Shown here: piece by piece, positions 42,695-51,235 of the stretch
Layout: every line of letters begins with the position of its first letter
Position numbering within the stretch: the first letter of the stretch is position 1
DNA from: GCA-2720975 sp964467985
Lineage (GTDB): Bacteria; Planctomycetota; UBA1135; GCA-002686595
NCBI GenBank assembly: GCA_964467985.1
Contig: CAYXTP010000002.1
Span: 248,001 to 312,000 of the forward strand
DNA: 64,000 nt
Reading direction: 5' to 3'
Notes under the pieces: model-generated
Database searches by the model: none
Seen by the model: the letters and a program-made list of their open reading frames with translations, nothing else
Told to the model about the DNA's origin: nothing
Position numbers and translations under genes: made by a program

Positions 42695-44284
42695 CTAGTC
42701 CTTGCTCGTGGGGAGTCGCCAGGCGCTGGCCTCCCGAGCGTTGCGCACAAGCAGCACATCCCCTGCCAAGGCCATGTTGTTCCAGGCCTTGCCGTCGAGC
42801 GCGTCGATGCTTCCCAAATCCGAAGCGGGGCTGCCCGGACCCGCGTTGGGACTCGCCGCGCGAAGCACTACCCGTCCCTCTTCCGTCTGAACGAGCAGCA
42901 GTTCCCCCGTCCCCAGCACTTGACCGTGACCGTAGCGACCGCCCTTCCAAACTCGCTGGCCCGCAGCCAGGTCGACGCACTCGAGGATGCCATCCGAGAG
43001 GCCGTAGGCGTACCCCTCGTGGATGACGATATTGGTGAGTTTTGTGCGCAGCAATCGCCGCTCATGCCACAGGGGCGTGGCGTCCAGTTGCCCGCTGTCG
43101 GCAACGGAAAGTTCCAGGCGCATGGCGCCCATGCCGTACCCCTTGCTGATCAGCACACCGTCGGGACCCAGGGGGACGGCCTGGGATGCAGCCGAATCTG
43201 CGCTACTGCTGCTGGGCCATGGGTGCTCCCAGAGGATCATGCCATTCTCAGGGTCGTGACCTGAGAGGCTGCCTTCATTTACCGTCAGGATCTGGTCGAC
43301 GCCAGCCAAGGTTGCCCGTGTTGGAGAGGCGTAGCTCTGTTGCCGGGCTGGACTCTCCCAACGCACATCACCTGTGGTCAGGTCGAAGGCGATCAGTCCC
43401 ACTTGCTTAGCAGTTGCCTCGCCACCACCAGGCAGGATCACCATGTCATGCGTCACAAGCGGAGAGTTGGAGCGCCCGTAGAGCACGTTCTGTCGTTCCT
43501 GATCGTCACTCACCCCAAACGCCTCGCGCAGGTCGTAGTCCCAGAGCAGGCTCCCGTCAGCGGCGGAGACACAAACCACGAACCCGTGGGCATCCTGGGC
43601 GAGCACGCGGCCCGCTGCGATGGAGGGTGTGCAGCGCGGGCCGGGACCTGCGAGGGATTGGTCGAATCGCCCGGGCCACGTGTAGGCCCAGAGCGGTTCT
43701 CCACCCGTGAGCGAGTAGGCGTAGAGGCCTGTACTGGATTCCCGTTCTTCCATGGTCACGGCCAGGTCTCCCACGACGGCGAAGCCCGACCAGCCCAGGC
43801 CGACGGGATGACGCCAGAGCAGCTTCGGAGGCGCGCTTGTCCAGTCCGGGGCCAGGGTGGTTCCATCTGCCCGAGCGTGGCGATCGAGTCCGAGGAAGCC
43901 GGGGAAGTCGTTGGGTCCCGCTTCAGTCATGCCTCCATGATCCGTGGACGGGGGAATGTGCCCTGTGCGAGGGGTGGCCGGCTGGGCCGCTCTCCAGGAG
44001 AGACTGGGAATCATGGCACCGCTGAACCCATCCACCCGCACGAGTGCCACAAAAAGGACCAGGACTGCAGGCGGGATCCATAAGACCTTTAGTCGAGCGG
44101 GCTGTGCAAGACCTGCTCGCAGCAAGAGCCAGATCCATGAGACAGCCAAGCACACGGCCGTGCTCATGAAGGTCAGCACGTTGCGCATGCCTTCGTCGCC
44201 AAACGCGTCTCCCCATCGCAGCCAGAATACGAGCGCCAAGAATGCCCCCCAAAACAACTTCAAAGGGACAGAAGGGCGCCTCAT
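42695..44284 (-). CDS. Membrane-anchored PQQ-like beta-propeller protein
   Basis: This 529-residue protein has four hydrophobic segments in the first ~100 residues and then a PQQ-type propeller on the outer side. Blades include LLWRHPVGLGWSGF, LYAYSLTGGEPLWAY, VVCVSAADGSLLWDYD, LIAFDLTTGDVRWES, GHDPENGMILWEHPW and LECVDLAAGQRVWK. No catalytic quinoprotein residues are seen. The propeller resembles others that planctomycetes carry in large number and is probably a scaffold, possibly linked to the adjacent antiporter operon since only 31 bp separates its start from the end of that operon, on the same strand. Whether it is part of that transcript is not certain. Confidence 0.86.
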   Translation of the reverse strand: MRRPSVPLKLFWGAFLALVFWLRWGDAFGDEGMRNVLTFMSTAVCLAVSWIWLLLRAGLAQPARLKVLWIPPAVLVLFVALVRVDGFSGAMIPSLSWRAAQPATPRTGHIPPSTDHGGMTEAGPNDFPGFLGLDRHARADGTTLAPDWTSAPPKLLWRHPVGLGWSGFAVVGDLAVTMEERESSTGLYAYSLTGGEPLWAYTWPGRFDQSLAGPGPRCTPSIAAGRVLAQDAHGFVVCVSAADGSLLWDYDLREAFGVSDDQERQNVLYGRSNSPLVTHDMVILPGGGEATAKQVGLIAFDLTTGDVRWESPARQQSYASPTRATLAGVDQILTVNEGSLSGHDPENGMILWEHPWPSSSSADSAASQAVPLGPDGVLISKGYGMGAMRLELSVADSGQLDATPLWHERRLLRTKLTNIVIHEGYAYGLSDGILECVDLAAGQRVWKGGRYGHGQVLGTGELLLVQTEEGRVVLRAASPNAGPGSPASDLGSIDALDGKAWNNMALAGDVLLVRNAREASAWRLPTSKD

Positions 44285-44315
44285 AGCAATCTTGCTGGGT
44301 CTTCCCGTGACCCCC

Positions 44316-46037
44316 TCAGCGTGGCGAGCTCGGTAGGGCGTCGCCGATGAAGAAGGCGAGGACGAGGAACGCGAGCAGCAACAGGGCGCCCCAGAGGGCG
44401 GCCTTGCCCGAGGGCAGGGGTTCGCCCACGGGACCGCCCGGCCGATGCAGGCGGGCGACTACGGCACCCAAACGCCCGCTGCCTGAGACAACCAGCGCGC
44501 TGATGGCAGACCACACTGTCTGGGCGCCCGCCCCGAGGCTGAGAGCCAAGCGCTTGCCCGGCCGGCGATAGAACCAGTCCGTGTCCAGGTGGATGGCCCG
44601 AATCTCCGGCGGCTCGAGGTGCGCCTTGTACATGAAGATGAAGGCGGCCAGTGCGAACAACAGCAGTTGCAGCTGGGTGACGACGTGAGAGGTGTTGTAG
44701 GGGACGAACTCCGCCTCGAAAGGCAGAAGGTCGTATAGGGGTTGGTACCAGACGCCCAGCCCCACGCACAGCGCCGCGGCACAGCCCATGGCCAACAGCA
44801 TGTTCCAGGGTGCTTCCTTGGGCCTCAAGCCGCGATCGTGACCGAAGAATCCGTAGAAGGGGATCTTGATCCCCGAGTGGTGCATCACCCCAGCCGACGC
44901 AAAGAGCAAGACCAGGAATGCGCCCGTGTGATGGCCCTCCGCCGCGGCCGTCAGGATCATCGACTTGGACACGAAACCGCTAAACAGCGGGAAGGCTGAA
45001 ATGGAAGCTGCCCCAATCAGGCAGAAGAACGTCGTCAACGGCATCGACTTGTACAGCCCACCCAGGTCGGTGGCCTTGGCTGTGCCCGTGCGATGCAGGA
45101 CGGCGCCCATGCTCATGAAGAGCAGAGCCTTATAGATGATGTGGGCAAAGGCGTGGGCGGCCGTACCGTTGAGGGCCAGCTCCGATCCGATGCCAACGCC
45201 CACGATCATGAATCCCAGCTGGTTGTTCAGGCTATAGGCCAAGACCCGGCGCAGATCGTTCTCCAAGACAGCGAAGAAGATCGGGAAGGCCGTCATGATG
45301 GCCCCGATCGGAATCAGAATTTCCGTGCCCGCGTAGCCTCTGGCCAGCGAGTAGATGGCCAGTTTGGTCGTGAACGCAGACAGGAACACAGTCCCGGTGG
45401 GCGTTGCCTTGGGGTACGCGTCCTGCAACCAGTTGTGCAACAGGGGGAAGGCGGCCTTGATGCCGAAGGCCACGAAGATCAGCTTCGTCCCGAGGCTCTC
45501 GAGGCCCAAGTGCCCGAAGGCCAGGGAACCCGTGTCCGCGTAGTGCAGGATGGCACCCGCCAGCAGAAGCACCCCAGACAGCACCTGAATGACCAGGTAT
45601 CGCATGCCTGTGCGCATCGCATCCTCTGTGCGCGTTGCCCAGATGAGGAAGACCGAGGTGATGGCGGTCAGTTCCCAGTACACGAACAGGGTGATGAGGT
45701 CGCCTGCGAACACGGCCCCGATTGCGGCGCCCGCGTAGGTCAGGCCGCTGACCTGTTGAACCTTGTCCTTGACGTGCAGGGAGTAGAGCACGCTCAGGAA
45801 GGCAGCCAGGTGGAAGATGTACCCGAAGATGCGCGAGAGCTTGTCCATGCGGACCGGCTCCAGCTCGTAACCCATGAATTGGATCGTCTGCGTGTGCAGG
45901 TCTGGCAGGGAGAGCAGTTGCAGGAAGCCCAGGACCGGCAGGGCCAGCATGAACAGCTGCGCCAATCGCCCACGTAGGAAGGGCACGACCAGGGCCCCTA
46001 GAATGAGGATCAGTCCCGGAGGGAGGGCCTCAATCAT
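44316..46037 (-). CDS. Mrp/NuoN-type proton-conducting subunit (third D-like subunit)
   Basis: This 573-residue protein is a member of the NuoL/M/N-MrpA/D antiporter-like family, with about 14 membrane segments. TVYWEL-type and KAAFPLLHNWLQDAYPKATPT blocks are present, the latter containing the conserved lysine and the proline of the broken helix; another Lys/His stretch reads FAHIIYKALLFMSMGAV. A poorly conserved cytoplasmic tail of ~120 residues is added at the end. The start is decided by a strong AGGAGG six bases before the ATG at 46037; it overlaps the small upstream gene by 8 nt. It is the last gene of the antiporter operon, which has three such subunits and no full MrpA, so it may take the place of part of MrpA. 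Confidence 0.9.
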   Translation of the reverse strand: MIEALPPGLILILGALVVPFLRGRLAQLFMLALPVLGFLQLLSLPDLHTQTIQFMGYELEPVRMDKLSRIFGYIFHLAAFLSVLYSLHVKDKVQQVSGLTYAGAAIGAVFAGDLITLFVYWELTAITSVFLIWATRTEDAMRTGMRYLVIQVLSGVLLLAGAILHYADTGSLAFGHLGLESLGTKLIFVAFGIKAAFPLLHNWLQDAYPKATPTGTVFLSAFTTKLAIYSLARGYAGTEILIPIGAIMTAFPIFFAVLENDLRRVLAYSLNNQLGFMIVGVGIGSELALNGTAAHAFAHIIYKALLFMSMGAVLHRTGTAKATDLGGLYKSMPLTTFFCLIGAASISAFPLFSGFVSKSMILTAAAEGHHTGAFLVLLFASAGVMHHSGIKIPFYGFFGHDRGLRPKEAPWNMLLAMGCAAALCVGLGVWYQPLYDLLPFEAEFVPYNTSHVVTQLQLLLFALAAFIFMYKAHLEPPEIRAIHLDTDWFYRRPGKRLALSLGAGAQTVWSAISALVVSGSGRLGAVVARLHRPGGPVGEPLPSGKAALWGALLLLAFLVLAFFIGDALPSSPR

Positions 46038-46308
46038 AGTAGTCCTCCTCACGCTTCAAGAGCTTGCGCAGCTGGCCAGCAATGAGCACCAAGCCCACGT
46101 AGCTCAGGAATCCGTAGAGCGCGTGAAAGCCGGTAACGTCTTCGAATCCGTAGTGCCCGTGTTTGTCGTAGAAGAAATCGGCGACGACCACCAACACACA
46201 CAGGATGATCGTACCCACGATCATGCGGCGCACATTCTCGGGCTTCTCGGCCCAGCCCGGATCCTCGGCCTGGGCCGGGTCGGGTTCGTTGTGGTTGTTG
46301 GGATCCAT
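46030..46308 (-). CDS. Small two-helix membrane protein of the antiporter operon
   Basis: This 92-residue protein has an acidic Asn/Asp/Pro-rich start, two membrane segments (~residues 28-47 and 58-77) and an end LRKLLKREEDYYD. Between them lies DKHGHYGFEDVTGFHALYGF. Small proteins of this kind occur next to Mrp-type antiporter genes in several bacterial groups, and the conserved E-D-YYD tail is probably cytosolic. The start ATG at 46308 is 2 nt after the preceding stop and its stop overlaps the following gene, so it is translationally coupled. Function is unknown; a stabilising or linker subunit between two D-type subunits is my inference. Confidence 0.8.
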   Translation of the reverse strand: MDPNNHNEPDPAQAEDPGWAEKPENVRRMIVGTIILCVLVVVADFFYDKHGHYGFEDVTGFHALYGFLSYVGLVLIAGQLRKLLKREEDYYD

Positions 46309-46310
46309 TG

Positions 46311-47795
46311 TCAGGACAGGGGGATCAGGTCGATCAGACGTTTGAAGAAGGGCACGCCAAAGAACAGCGCCACGCAACCCAGGGCCGTGGCGCAGAGGGG
46401 CAGGACACACAAGAGCGGCGCTTCCTGGATGTCGCTCCAGAATTTGCCCGACTCGGATGTCCGATCATCGGGGTTCTCCTTGCAGAAGAACGCACGCGCC
46501 ACGACGGGCATCAGGTAGCCGATGCTCAAGAGCGAGCTCAACATCAAGACTGCAATGAAGATGTAGTTGTGCCCCTCGGCTGCACCCAAGGCCAGGTACC
46601 ACTTCGACCAGGCCCCTCCCATGGGCGGAAGCCCGATGATGCTGAGTGAGCCCACGAGGAAGGCGCCCATGGTGAATGGCATGCGGCGACCGATGCCATC
46701 CATGTCGCGAATGTCCTTCTTATGGGTGGCCACAAAAATGGCCCCAGCGCAGAAGAAGAGTGTGATCTTCCCCACGGCGTGCATGGGGATGTGCAGGGCG
46801 GCTCCGGTGACTCCCGCAGCGGTGGCCAGGGATCCTCCCAGAACGATGTAAGCCAGTTGACTGATCGTGGAGTAGGCCAGGCGTGCCTTCAGGTTGGTCT
46901 TGGTGAGGGCGATGACCGAGGCGCTCAGCAGGGTGAAGGACGCCGCGTACATCAGCCAGATCGAGGCACCTTGCTCGGTCAAGAAATCGATGCCAAAGAT
47001 GTAGACGATGACCTTCAAGACCGTGAACACGCCGGCTTTGACAATGGCGACCGCGTGCAGGAGCGCACTGACTGGGGTCGGGGCCACCATCGCTGCCGGC
47101 AGCCATTTGTGAAACGGCATCAGGGCCGCCTTGCCCGTTCCAAAGGCGAAGAGGCCCAGCAGGACGGCCACCATGGGCCCCTCAACTTTGCCGGCCAAGA
47201 TGCCTCCGGGGCGGAAGTCCAATGTGCCGGTCAGCCACCAGGTGCTGAGCACCGCAAGAAGCAAGAAGGCTACGGAGGTGAAGAGCAGGTTGCCGAGGTA
47301 GATGCGTCCTGCCCTGCGCGCCTCGTCATTCCCGTAGTGCGTAACCAGCGGGTAGGTCGAGAAAGTGAGAACCTCGTAGAACAGAAACAGGGTCAGGAGA
47401 TTGCCTGCGAAGGCAATGCCCAGTGAAGCGAAGATGGCCAGCGCGAAGCAGGTGAAGAAGCGCGTTTGGTTGTCTTCGCCGTGTCCCCGCATGTAGCCGA
47501 TGCCGTACAGCGCCGTCGGGATCCAAAGTCCGGAAGCTACGAGTGCGTAGAGCATGCCCAGGGGTTCGACGTCGAACACCAAGGGCAAGCCATCGACGAC
47601 TTCCAACAACTGCACCGTCACGCGCCCGCCCGCCAGGACCTCAAACAAGATCCCCAGGACACAGGAGAAGGTGGCGAGCGTGGTCAGGATCGTGACCGTT
47701 TCGCGCAGATTGGGCCAACGGCCACACAGGCTCACGCCCAAGGCGCCGCTCAGGGGCAGGCACAAGGCTAGTTGCAGGAGCGTCTCGGGACTCAC
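46311..47795 (-). CDS. Mrp/NuoL-M-type proton-conducting subunit (second D-like subunit)
   Basis: This 494-residue membrane protein belongs to the same antiporter-like family. The key helix reads GTGKAALMPFHKWLPAAMVAPTPVSALLHA, with the conserved lysine and the proton-path residues, and YEVLTFSTYPLV carries the conserved Glu of the fourth helix region. The start is GTG at 47795, overlapping the MrpD stop by 4 nt (GTGA). A longer frame to 47927 would read through the MrpD gene in another frame. It is more like NuoL/MrpA-N than MrpD because of the MPFHKWLP block. With the third subunit it may replace the single large MrpA found in bacilli. Confidence 0.92.
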   Translation of the reverse strand: MSPETLLQLALCLPLSGALGVSLCGRWPNLRETVTILTTLATFSCVLGILFEVLAGGRVTVQLLEVVDGLPLVFDVEPLGMLYALVASGLWIPTALYGIGYMRGHGEDNQTRFFTCFALAIFASLGIAFAGNLLTLFLFYEVLTFSTYPLVTHYGNDEARRAGRIYLGNLLFTSVAFLLLAVLSTWWLTGTLDFRPGGILAGKVEGPMVAVLLGLFAFGTGKAALMPFHKWLPAAMVAPTPVSALLHAVAIVKAGVFTVLKVIVYIFGIDFLTEQGASIWLMYAASFTLLSASVIALTKTNLKARLAYSTISQLAYIVLGGSLATAAGVTGAALHIPMHAVGKITLFFCAGAIFVATHKKDIRDMDGIGRRMPFTMGAFLVGSLSIIGLPPMGGAWSKWYLALGAAEGHNYIFIAVLMLSSLLSIGYLMPVVARAFFCKENPDDRTSESGKFWSDIQEAPLLCVLPLCATALGCVALFFGVPFFKRLIDLIPLS

Positions 47796-49261
47796 TGTGC
47801 GACTCCCAGCAGGGCTCGGGCGGCACTGGAGGCGCCACCTACCGTGATATCGGTCCACAAGCCAAACACCACACTCGCGCCAATCAGGATCCAGGTCGGC
47901 AGCCAAGATGTCCACGGAACCTCGCACACATCACTTTGCGGTTCGCCGAAATAGGCCGCTTCCACCACGCGCCAGACGTAGACCACTGCGATCAGGGAAC
48001 TGAGCAAGATCATCACGGCCACCGGGTACCAGCCGCGTTCCATCGCGCCGACCACGAGGTACCACTTGGAGATGAACCCCGCGGTGCCGGGTACTCCGAT
48101 CAAACCCAGTCCGCCGACGACAAATGCCGCCATGGTCAGGGGCATGGAGCGACCGAGACCGCGGATGGAGTTGAGCGACGACGATCCTGTGCGCATGACG
48201 ACCCCAGCCACAGCCAAGAACAACCCACCTTTCATGAGCGCGTGGTTGAACAAGTGCACAATGCCTCCCGTCAATCCGGCCTCGGAGGCCATGCAGAGGC
48301 CCAGGGTCATGTAGCCGATCTGAGCGATGCTCGAATAGGCCAGCAGGCGCTTGAGATCCGTCTGGAACACGGCGGCCAATGACGCGGCGACCATCGCGAT
48401 CAGAGCCAGGGGTGCCAGCAACCAATGCAGATGCAGCGAGTCGAAGACCAAGGCCGCTCCAAAGACCGTGAAGACGACGCGCGCCAGGAGGTAATACGAG
48501 ACCTTGGTGGCCGTGGCGGCAATGAAGGCCGAGACGGCAGAGGGCGCTTGGGTGTAGGCGTTGGGAAGCCACTGGTGCAGGGGGAATACGGCGAGCTTGA
48601 TGCTGCCGCCCACCATCAAGAAGGCGAATCCCGCGAGTACGGTGCGTGACGTGTGCATCGCCGGCAGCCGACTCGCCAAGTCCGCCATGTTCAGGGTCCC
48701 GGTTACCTGATACAGGAAGCCAATACCCAGCAGGAGGAACGTGCCGCCGATCGTGCCCATGACCAGGTACGAAAAAGCGGCGGTCAAGGCGCGCCGATCA
48801 CTGCCCAGGCTGATCAATGTGTATGAGGAAAGGGACAGGATTTCCACGAACACGAAGACGTTGAACAGGTCGCCTGTGGAGCTGATCCCCAGTAGCCCGG
48901 CCAGGCAGAGCAAGAGGGCGGCGAAGTAGAGATGCCGTCGGCCCTCGGGCAGGGACGTTCCGGTCAGCACCGATCCACTGGGAAAAACAACCGAAGCGAT
49001 GGCGGTCACGATGACCAATAGGTAGGCGTTCAGAGAGTCGAGTCGGTACTCGATGCCTAGGGGGGGCGCCCAGCCTCCCATGGAATAGGAGATCGGCCCA
49101 TCCGCGTGCACACGTTGCAATAGGGTCCAGGCCATGGCCAAGCAGGTCCAGGCCACGAGGGTGGTCCAGGCGTGCACCAGGCCTGGCCGGCGCAGCAAGA
49201 GGCAGACCGGCGCGGCCAGCAAGGGCAGCACGACAACGAGCGCGATCAAGTGCTCGCTCAC
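47792..49261 (-). CDS. mrpD: Multisubunit cation/proton antiporter subunit D
   Basis: This 489-residue protein is the D subunit of the Mrp-type antiporter, which exchanges Na+ or K+ for protons and is related to complex I antiporter subunits. It has about 14 membrane segments, with the key block GGSIKLAVFPLHQWLPNAYTQAPSAVSAFIA (lysine of the broken helix) and NVFVFVEILSLSSYTLI with the conserved Glu. Later, NHALMKGGLFL has the second conserved lysine. It starts at GTG 49261, overlapping mrpC by 4 nt, and it is followed by another D-like gene with the same overlap. A second role in Na+ resistance or pH homeostasis is known for Mrp systems. Confidence 0.94.
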   Translation of the reverse strand: MSEHLIALVVVLPLLAAPVCLLLRRPGLVHAWTTLVAWTCLAMAWTLLQRVHADGPISYSMGGWAPPLGIEYRLDSLNAYLLVIVTAIASVVFPSGSVLTGTSLPEGRRHLYFAALLLCLAGLLGISSTGDLFNVFVFVEILSLSSYTLISLGSDRRALTAAFSYLVMGTIGGTFLLLGIGFLYQVTGTLNMADLASRLPAMHTSRTVLAGFAFLMVGGSIKLAVFPLHQWLPNAYTQAPSAVSAFIAATATKVSYYLLARVVFTVFGAALVFDSLHLHWLLAPLALIAMVAASLAAVFQTDLKRLLAYSSIAQIGYMTLGLCMASEAGLTGGIVHLFNHALMKGGLFLAVAGVVMRTGSSSLNSIRGLGRSMPLTMAAFVVGGLGLIGVPGTAGFISKWYLVVGAMERGWYPVAVMILLSSLIAVVYVWRVVEAAYFGEPQSDVCEVPWTSWLPTWILIGASVVFGLWTDITVGGASSAARALLGVAQ

Positions 49262-49626
49262 GACGGGCCTCCTTCGATGCGCTGCAACTCATCCTCTTCC
49301 ACCGTGCCGTAGGCCTCCTTGATACGGATGACCAACGCCAGGCCCAAAGCCAGGGTCGCCACACCCACAACGATGGCTGTCAGCATGAGAACGTGCGGCA
49401 GCGGGTTGGAGTAGAGCACACCCTCGGCCGGCACTTCGGCAGGCACGATGGGGGCTGTTCCGCCCGTGACCTTGCCCATGGAGACATAGAAAAGGATGAC
49501 TGAGACCTGGAACATGCCGAGGCCGATCAGCTTCTTCACCAGATGGTCCCGAGCGATGACCGTGTACAAGCCGATCATCATCAAGATCACGACGACCCAG
49601 TAGTTCCAGATACCGAGGAAGTCCAT
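49258..49626 (-). CDS. mrpC: Cation/proton antiporter subunit C (NuoK-like)
   Basis: This 122-residue three-helix subunit corresponds to MrpC and NuoK. It begins MDFLGIWNYWVVVILMMIGLYTVIARDHLVKKLIGLGMFQ in separate helices, with the family segment IGLGMFQVSVILFYVSMG and a glutamate-poor second helix, and then NPLPHVLMLTAIVVGVATLALGLAL, whose PLPHVLMLTAIVV core is diagnostic. The ATG at 49626 shares its A with the mrpB stop (TGATG) and is preceded by GGGAG about eight bases upstream. The stop overlaps mrpD by 4 nt. It is essential for proton translocation in related complexes. Confidence 0.94.
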   Translation of the reverse strand: MDFLGIWNYWVVVILMMIGLYTVIARDHLVKKLIGLGMFQVSVILFYVSMGKVTGGTAPIVPAEVPAEGVLYSNPLPHVLMLTAIVVGVATLALGLALVIRIKEAYGTVEEDELQRIEGGPS

Positions 49627-50072
49627 CAGGCGCGCTCCCGCCCCGCCAGGGCGTAGAAAATGGCCAACATGGTCGCGGCCACAGTGAGTCCCACACCGAG
49701 TTCGATAAGCAGGAGTCCCAGGTGTTGCCCGTGCATGGAGCTGTGATGATCCAGAGCGTTGTACTCGAGGAAATTTCCACCGCGTAGAAGGCAGGTGACG
49801 CCCACTCCGCCGTAGAGCAGGAGTCCGAGGGCCACGGCGCGCTCGACGATCGACCAAGGCACGACCTGTTGGAGCGTCTCAAGTCCGAAGATCAGACCAA
49901 AGAGGACAAATCCAGCCGCGAAGATGACTCCCGCCTGAAAGCCTCCGCCCGGGCCAAAATCGCCGTGAAATTGCACGTACAGGCCGAAGAGCAGGATCAG
50001 CGGAATGAAGGCCTTGGCTGCCACTCGGGGCAAGACCTTCTCCCGCATTCGCATGGGCGTTTTCTGATTCAA
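49626..50072 (-). CDS. mrpB: Cation/proton antiporter subunit B
   Basis: This 148-residue protein is MrpB/MbhF-like: helix-rich with the hallmark HGDFGPGGGFQAGVIFAAGFVL after the second segment, where GPGGGFxxG is the family signature. A segment GGVGVTCLLRGGNFLEYN follows and then LLLIELGVGLTVAATMLAIFY. The start is uncertain. I use TTG 50072, which overlaps the preceding stop by 4 nt (TTGA), as elsewhere in this operon; ATG 50054 is a good alternative and would remove six residues. It shares its terminal A with the mrpC start. It belongs to the antiporter operon, where the B subunit normally contacts MrpA. Confidence 0.93.
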   Translation of the reverse strand: MNQKTPMRMREKVLPRVAAKAFIPLILLFGLYVQFHGDFGPGGGFQAGVIFAAGFVLFGLIFGLETLQQVVPWSIVERAVALGLLLYGGVGVTCLLRGGNFLEYNALDHHSSMHGQHLGLLLIELGVGLTVAATMLAIFYALAGRERA

Positions 50073-50641
50073 ACCGAGCCCCCTTGCGTGTCGTCGCATG
50101 GAGCCTCGCTGTCGAGTGGGTCCCGGCGACGTCTGCGTCCCAGCAGGAGGGCCATGACTCCGACTCCGGCCGTGAAGATGACGGCGGTCTCGCCCAGGGT
50201 GTCAAAGCCTCGGTAGCTGCCTAGGATGGCCGTGACAATGTTGGGCAGTCCGAATTCGGCGGCCGTGCCAGCGATGTACTCGGGCGCCACGTGCTTGTGA
50301 ATCGGCGCCGCTGGATCCCCGTAGCTCGGCATATCCAGAGTGCCGTAGAGCAGCATGGCCCCTGTAAGCAGCACGACAACGAATGGGCCCACCCGCATGG
50401 GTTGTTGATCTTCGCGACTGCCCGTCAAGGCCAGGGCGCCGAGCATGAGCACGGTGGAAATGCCCGCGCCCACAGCCGCTTCGGTGAAGGCTACGTCCAC
50501 CGCGTCCATCAGGGTGAACAGGCAGGCGCAAAGCAAACTGAATATCCCGCTCAGCATGGCGGCAGCAAAAAGGTCACGCAGAGTTGCGATGGTTACGGCC
50601 GTCGCGATGAGCAAGGCGAAGATCAGGATCTCAATCCACAT
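50069..50641 (-). CDS. MbhD/MbhE-like antiporter subunit (MrpA C-terminal part)
   Basis: This 190-residue membrane protein equals the C-terminal domain of MrpA that, in group 4 hydrogenases, is coded by separate genes mbhD and mbhE. The DUF4040 block (DLFAAAMLSGIFSLLCACL and DVAFTEAAVGAGISTVLMLGAL) covers residues ~22-70. The later block PNIVTAILGSYRGFDTLGE and AVIFTAGVGVMALL matches MbhE. Splitting of MrpA in this way is characteristic of archaeal and mbh-like modules. The start ATG (50641) lies 11 nt inside mrpG; upstream in-frame starts 50650 (GTG) and 50662 (ATG) are possible. The stop overlaps mrpB. Confidence 0.9.
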   Translation of the reverse strand: MWIEILIFALLIATAVTIATLRDLFAAAMLSGIFSLLCACLFTLMDAVDVAFTEAAVGAGISTVLMLGALALTGSREDQQPMRVGPFVVVLLTGAMLLYGTLDMPSYGDPAAPIHKHVAPEYIAGTAAEFGLPNIVTAILGSYRGFDTLGETAVIFTAGVGVMALLLGRRRRRDPLDSEAPCDDTQGGSV

Positions 50642-50960
50642 GCTCTTCACCTGCCTTCTCATCTTCATTTTGCACGGCCACGCCATACGCGTAGGCTGCC
50701 TTGAGCAGGGCATGTCCCGTCACCGGCCCGACCATGGCCAGAAAAATGCCAAGCATGGCGAGTTTTACGGTCACCAGCCCCAGTCCGGCCTGCAGCATCA
50801 GCCCGAGGAGGATGGCCCAAGAGCCTAGTGTGTCGTTGATTCCTGCGGCGTGGGCGCGGGTGTAGACGTCGGGGAAGCGCAGCAATCCGATGCCTCCGAT
50901 GACGCACAGTCCGGCTCCGAACACCAGCAGCGCCCAGCTCAAGATGTCGAGCACAATCAC
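50631..50960 (-). CDS. mrpG: Cation/proton antiporter subunit G
   Basis: This 109-residue protein has three membrane segments. The MrpG signature LRFPDVYTRAHAAGINDTLG is plain, with the RLPDxYTRxHA pattern seen in all members. It starts at GTG 50960, overlapping the mrpF stop by 4 nt, and it overlaps the next subunit start by 11 nt. A charged tail (NEDEKAGEEHVD) lies at the end. Together with E and F it forms the small-subunit part of the complex; MrpG's own role in the exchange reaction is not resolved in the family. Confidence 0.95.
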   Translation of the reverse strand: MIVLDILSWALLVFGAGLCVIGGIGLLRFPDVYTRAHAAGINDTLGSWAILLGLMLQAGLGLVTVKLAMLGIFLAMVGPVTGHALLKAAYAYGVAVQNEDEKAGEEHVD

Positions 50961-51235
50961 GGGCGCACCCGCGTGTCGTCATGGGCGAGATTGCCAAAGC
51001 GGGCAAATTTCAGGACCGCGATGGTCCCGATGAAATTGACCAGTGCATAAACCAGCGCCAAGTCCAGCCACTCTGGACGCCCCGACCAGAACCCGGCCAC
51101 CGCGATCAAGAGCACTGTCTGCGTACCTACCGCATTGACTGCCAGAATGCGGTCAAACACGGTGGGCCCCTTGGCTCCTCGGATCAGAGCCAGACACATG
51201 GTGACTAGAATTCCAATCAAGGCTGCTGTGTACAT
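50957..51235 (-). CDS. mrpF: Cation/proton antiporter subunit F
   Basis: This 92-residue protein has three membrane segments and the MrpF signature RGAKGPTVFDRILAVNAVGT, with FDRILAxNxxG conserved across the family. A second family element reads LVYALVNFIGTIAVLKF. The ATG at 51235 shares its A with the mrpE stop (TGATG), and its stop overlaps mrpG by 4 nt. In bacilli MrpF has been linked to cholate efflux as well as to antiport. The longer open frame upstream runs through mrpE in a different frame and is discarded. Confidence 0.95.
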   Translation of the reverse strand: MYTAALIGILVTMCLALIRGAKGPTVFDRILAVNAVGTQTVLLIAVAGFWSGRPEWLDLALVYALVNFIGTIAVLKFARFGNLAHDDTRVRP

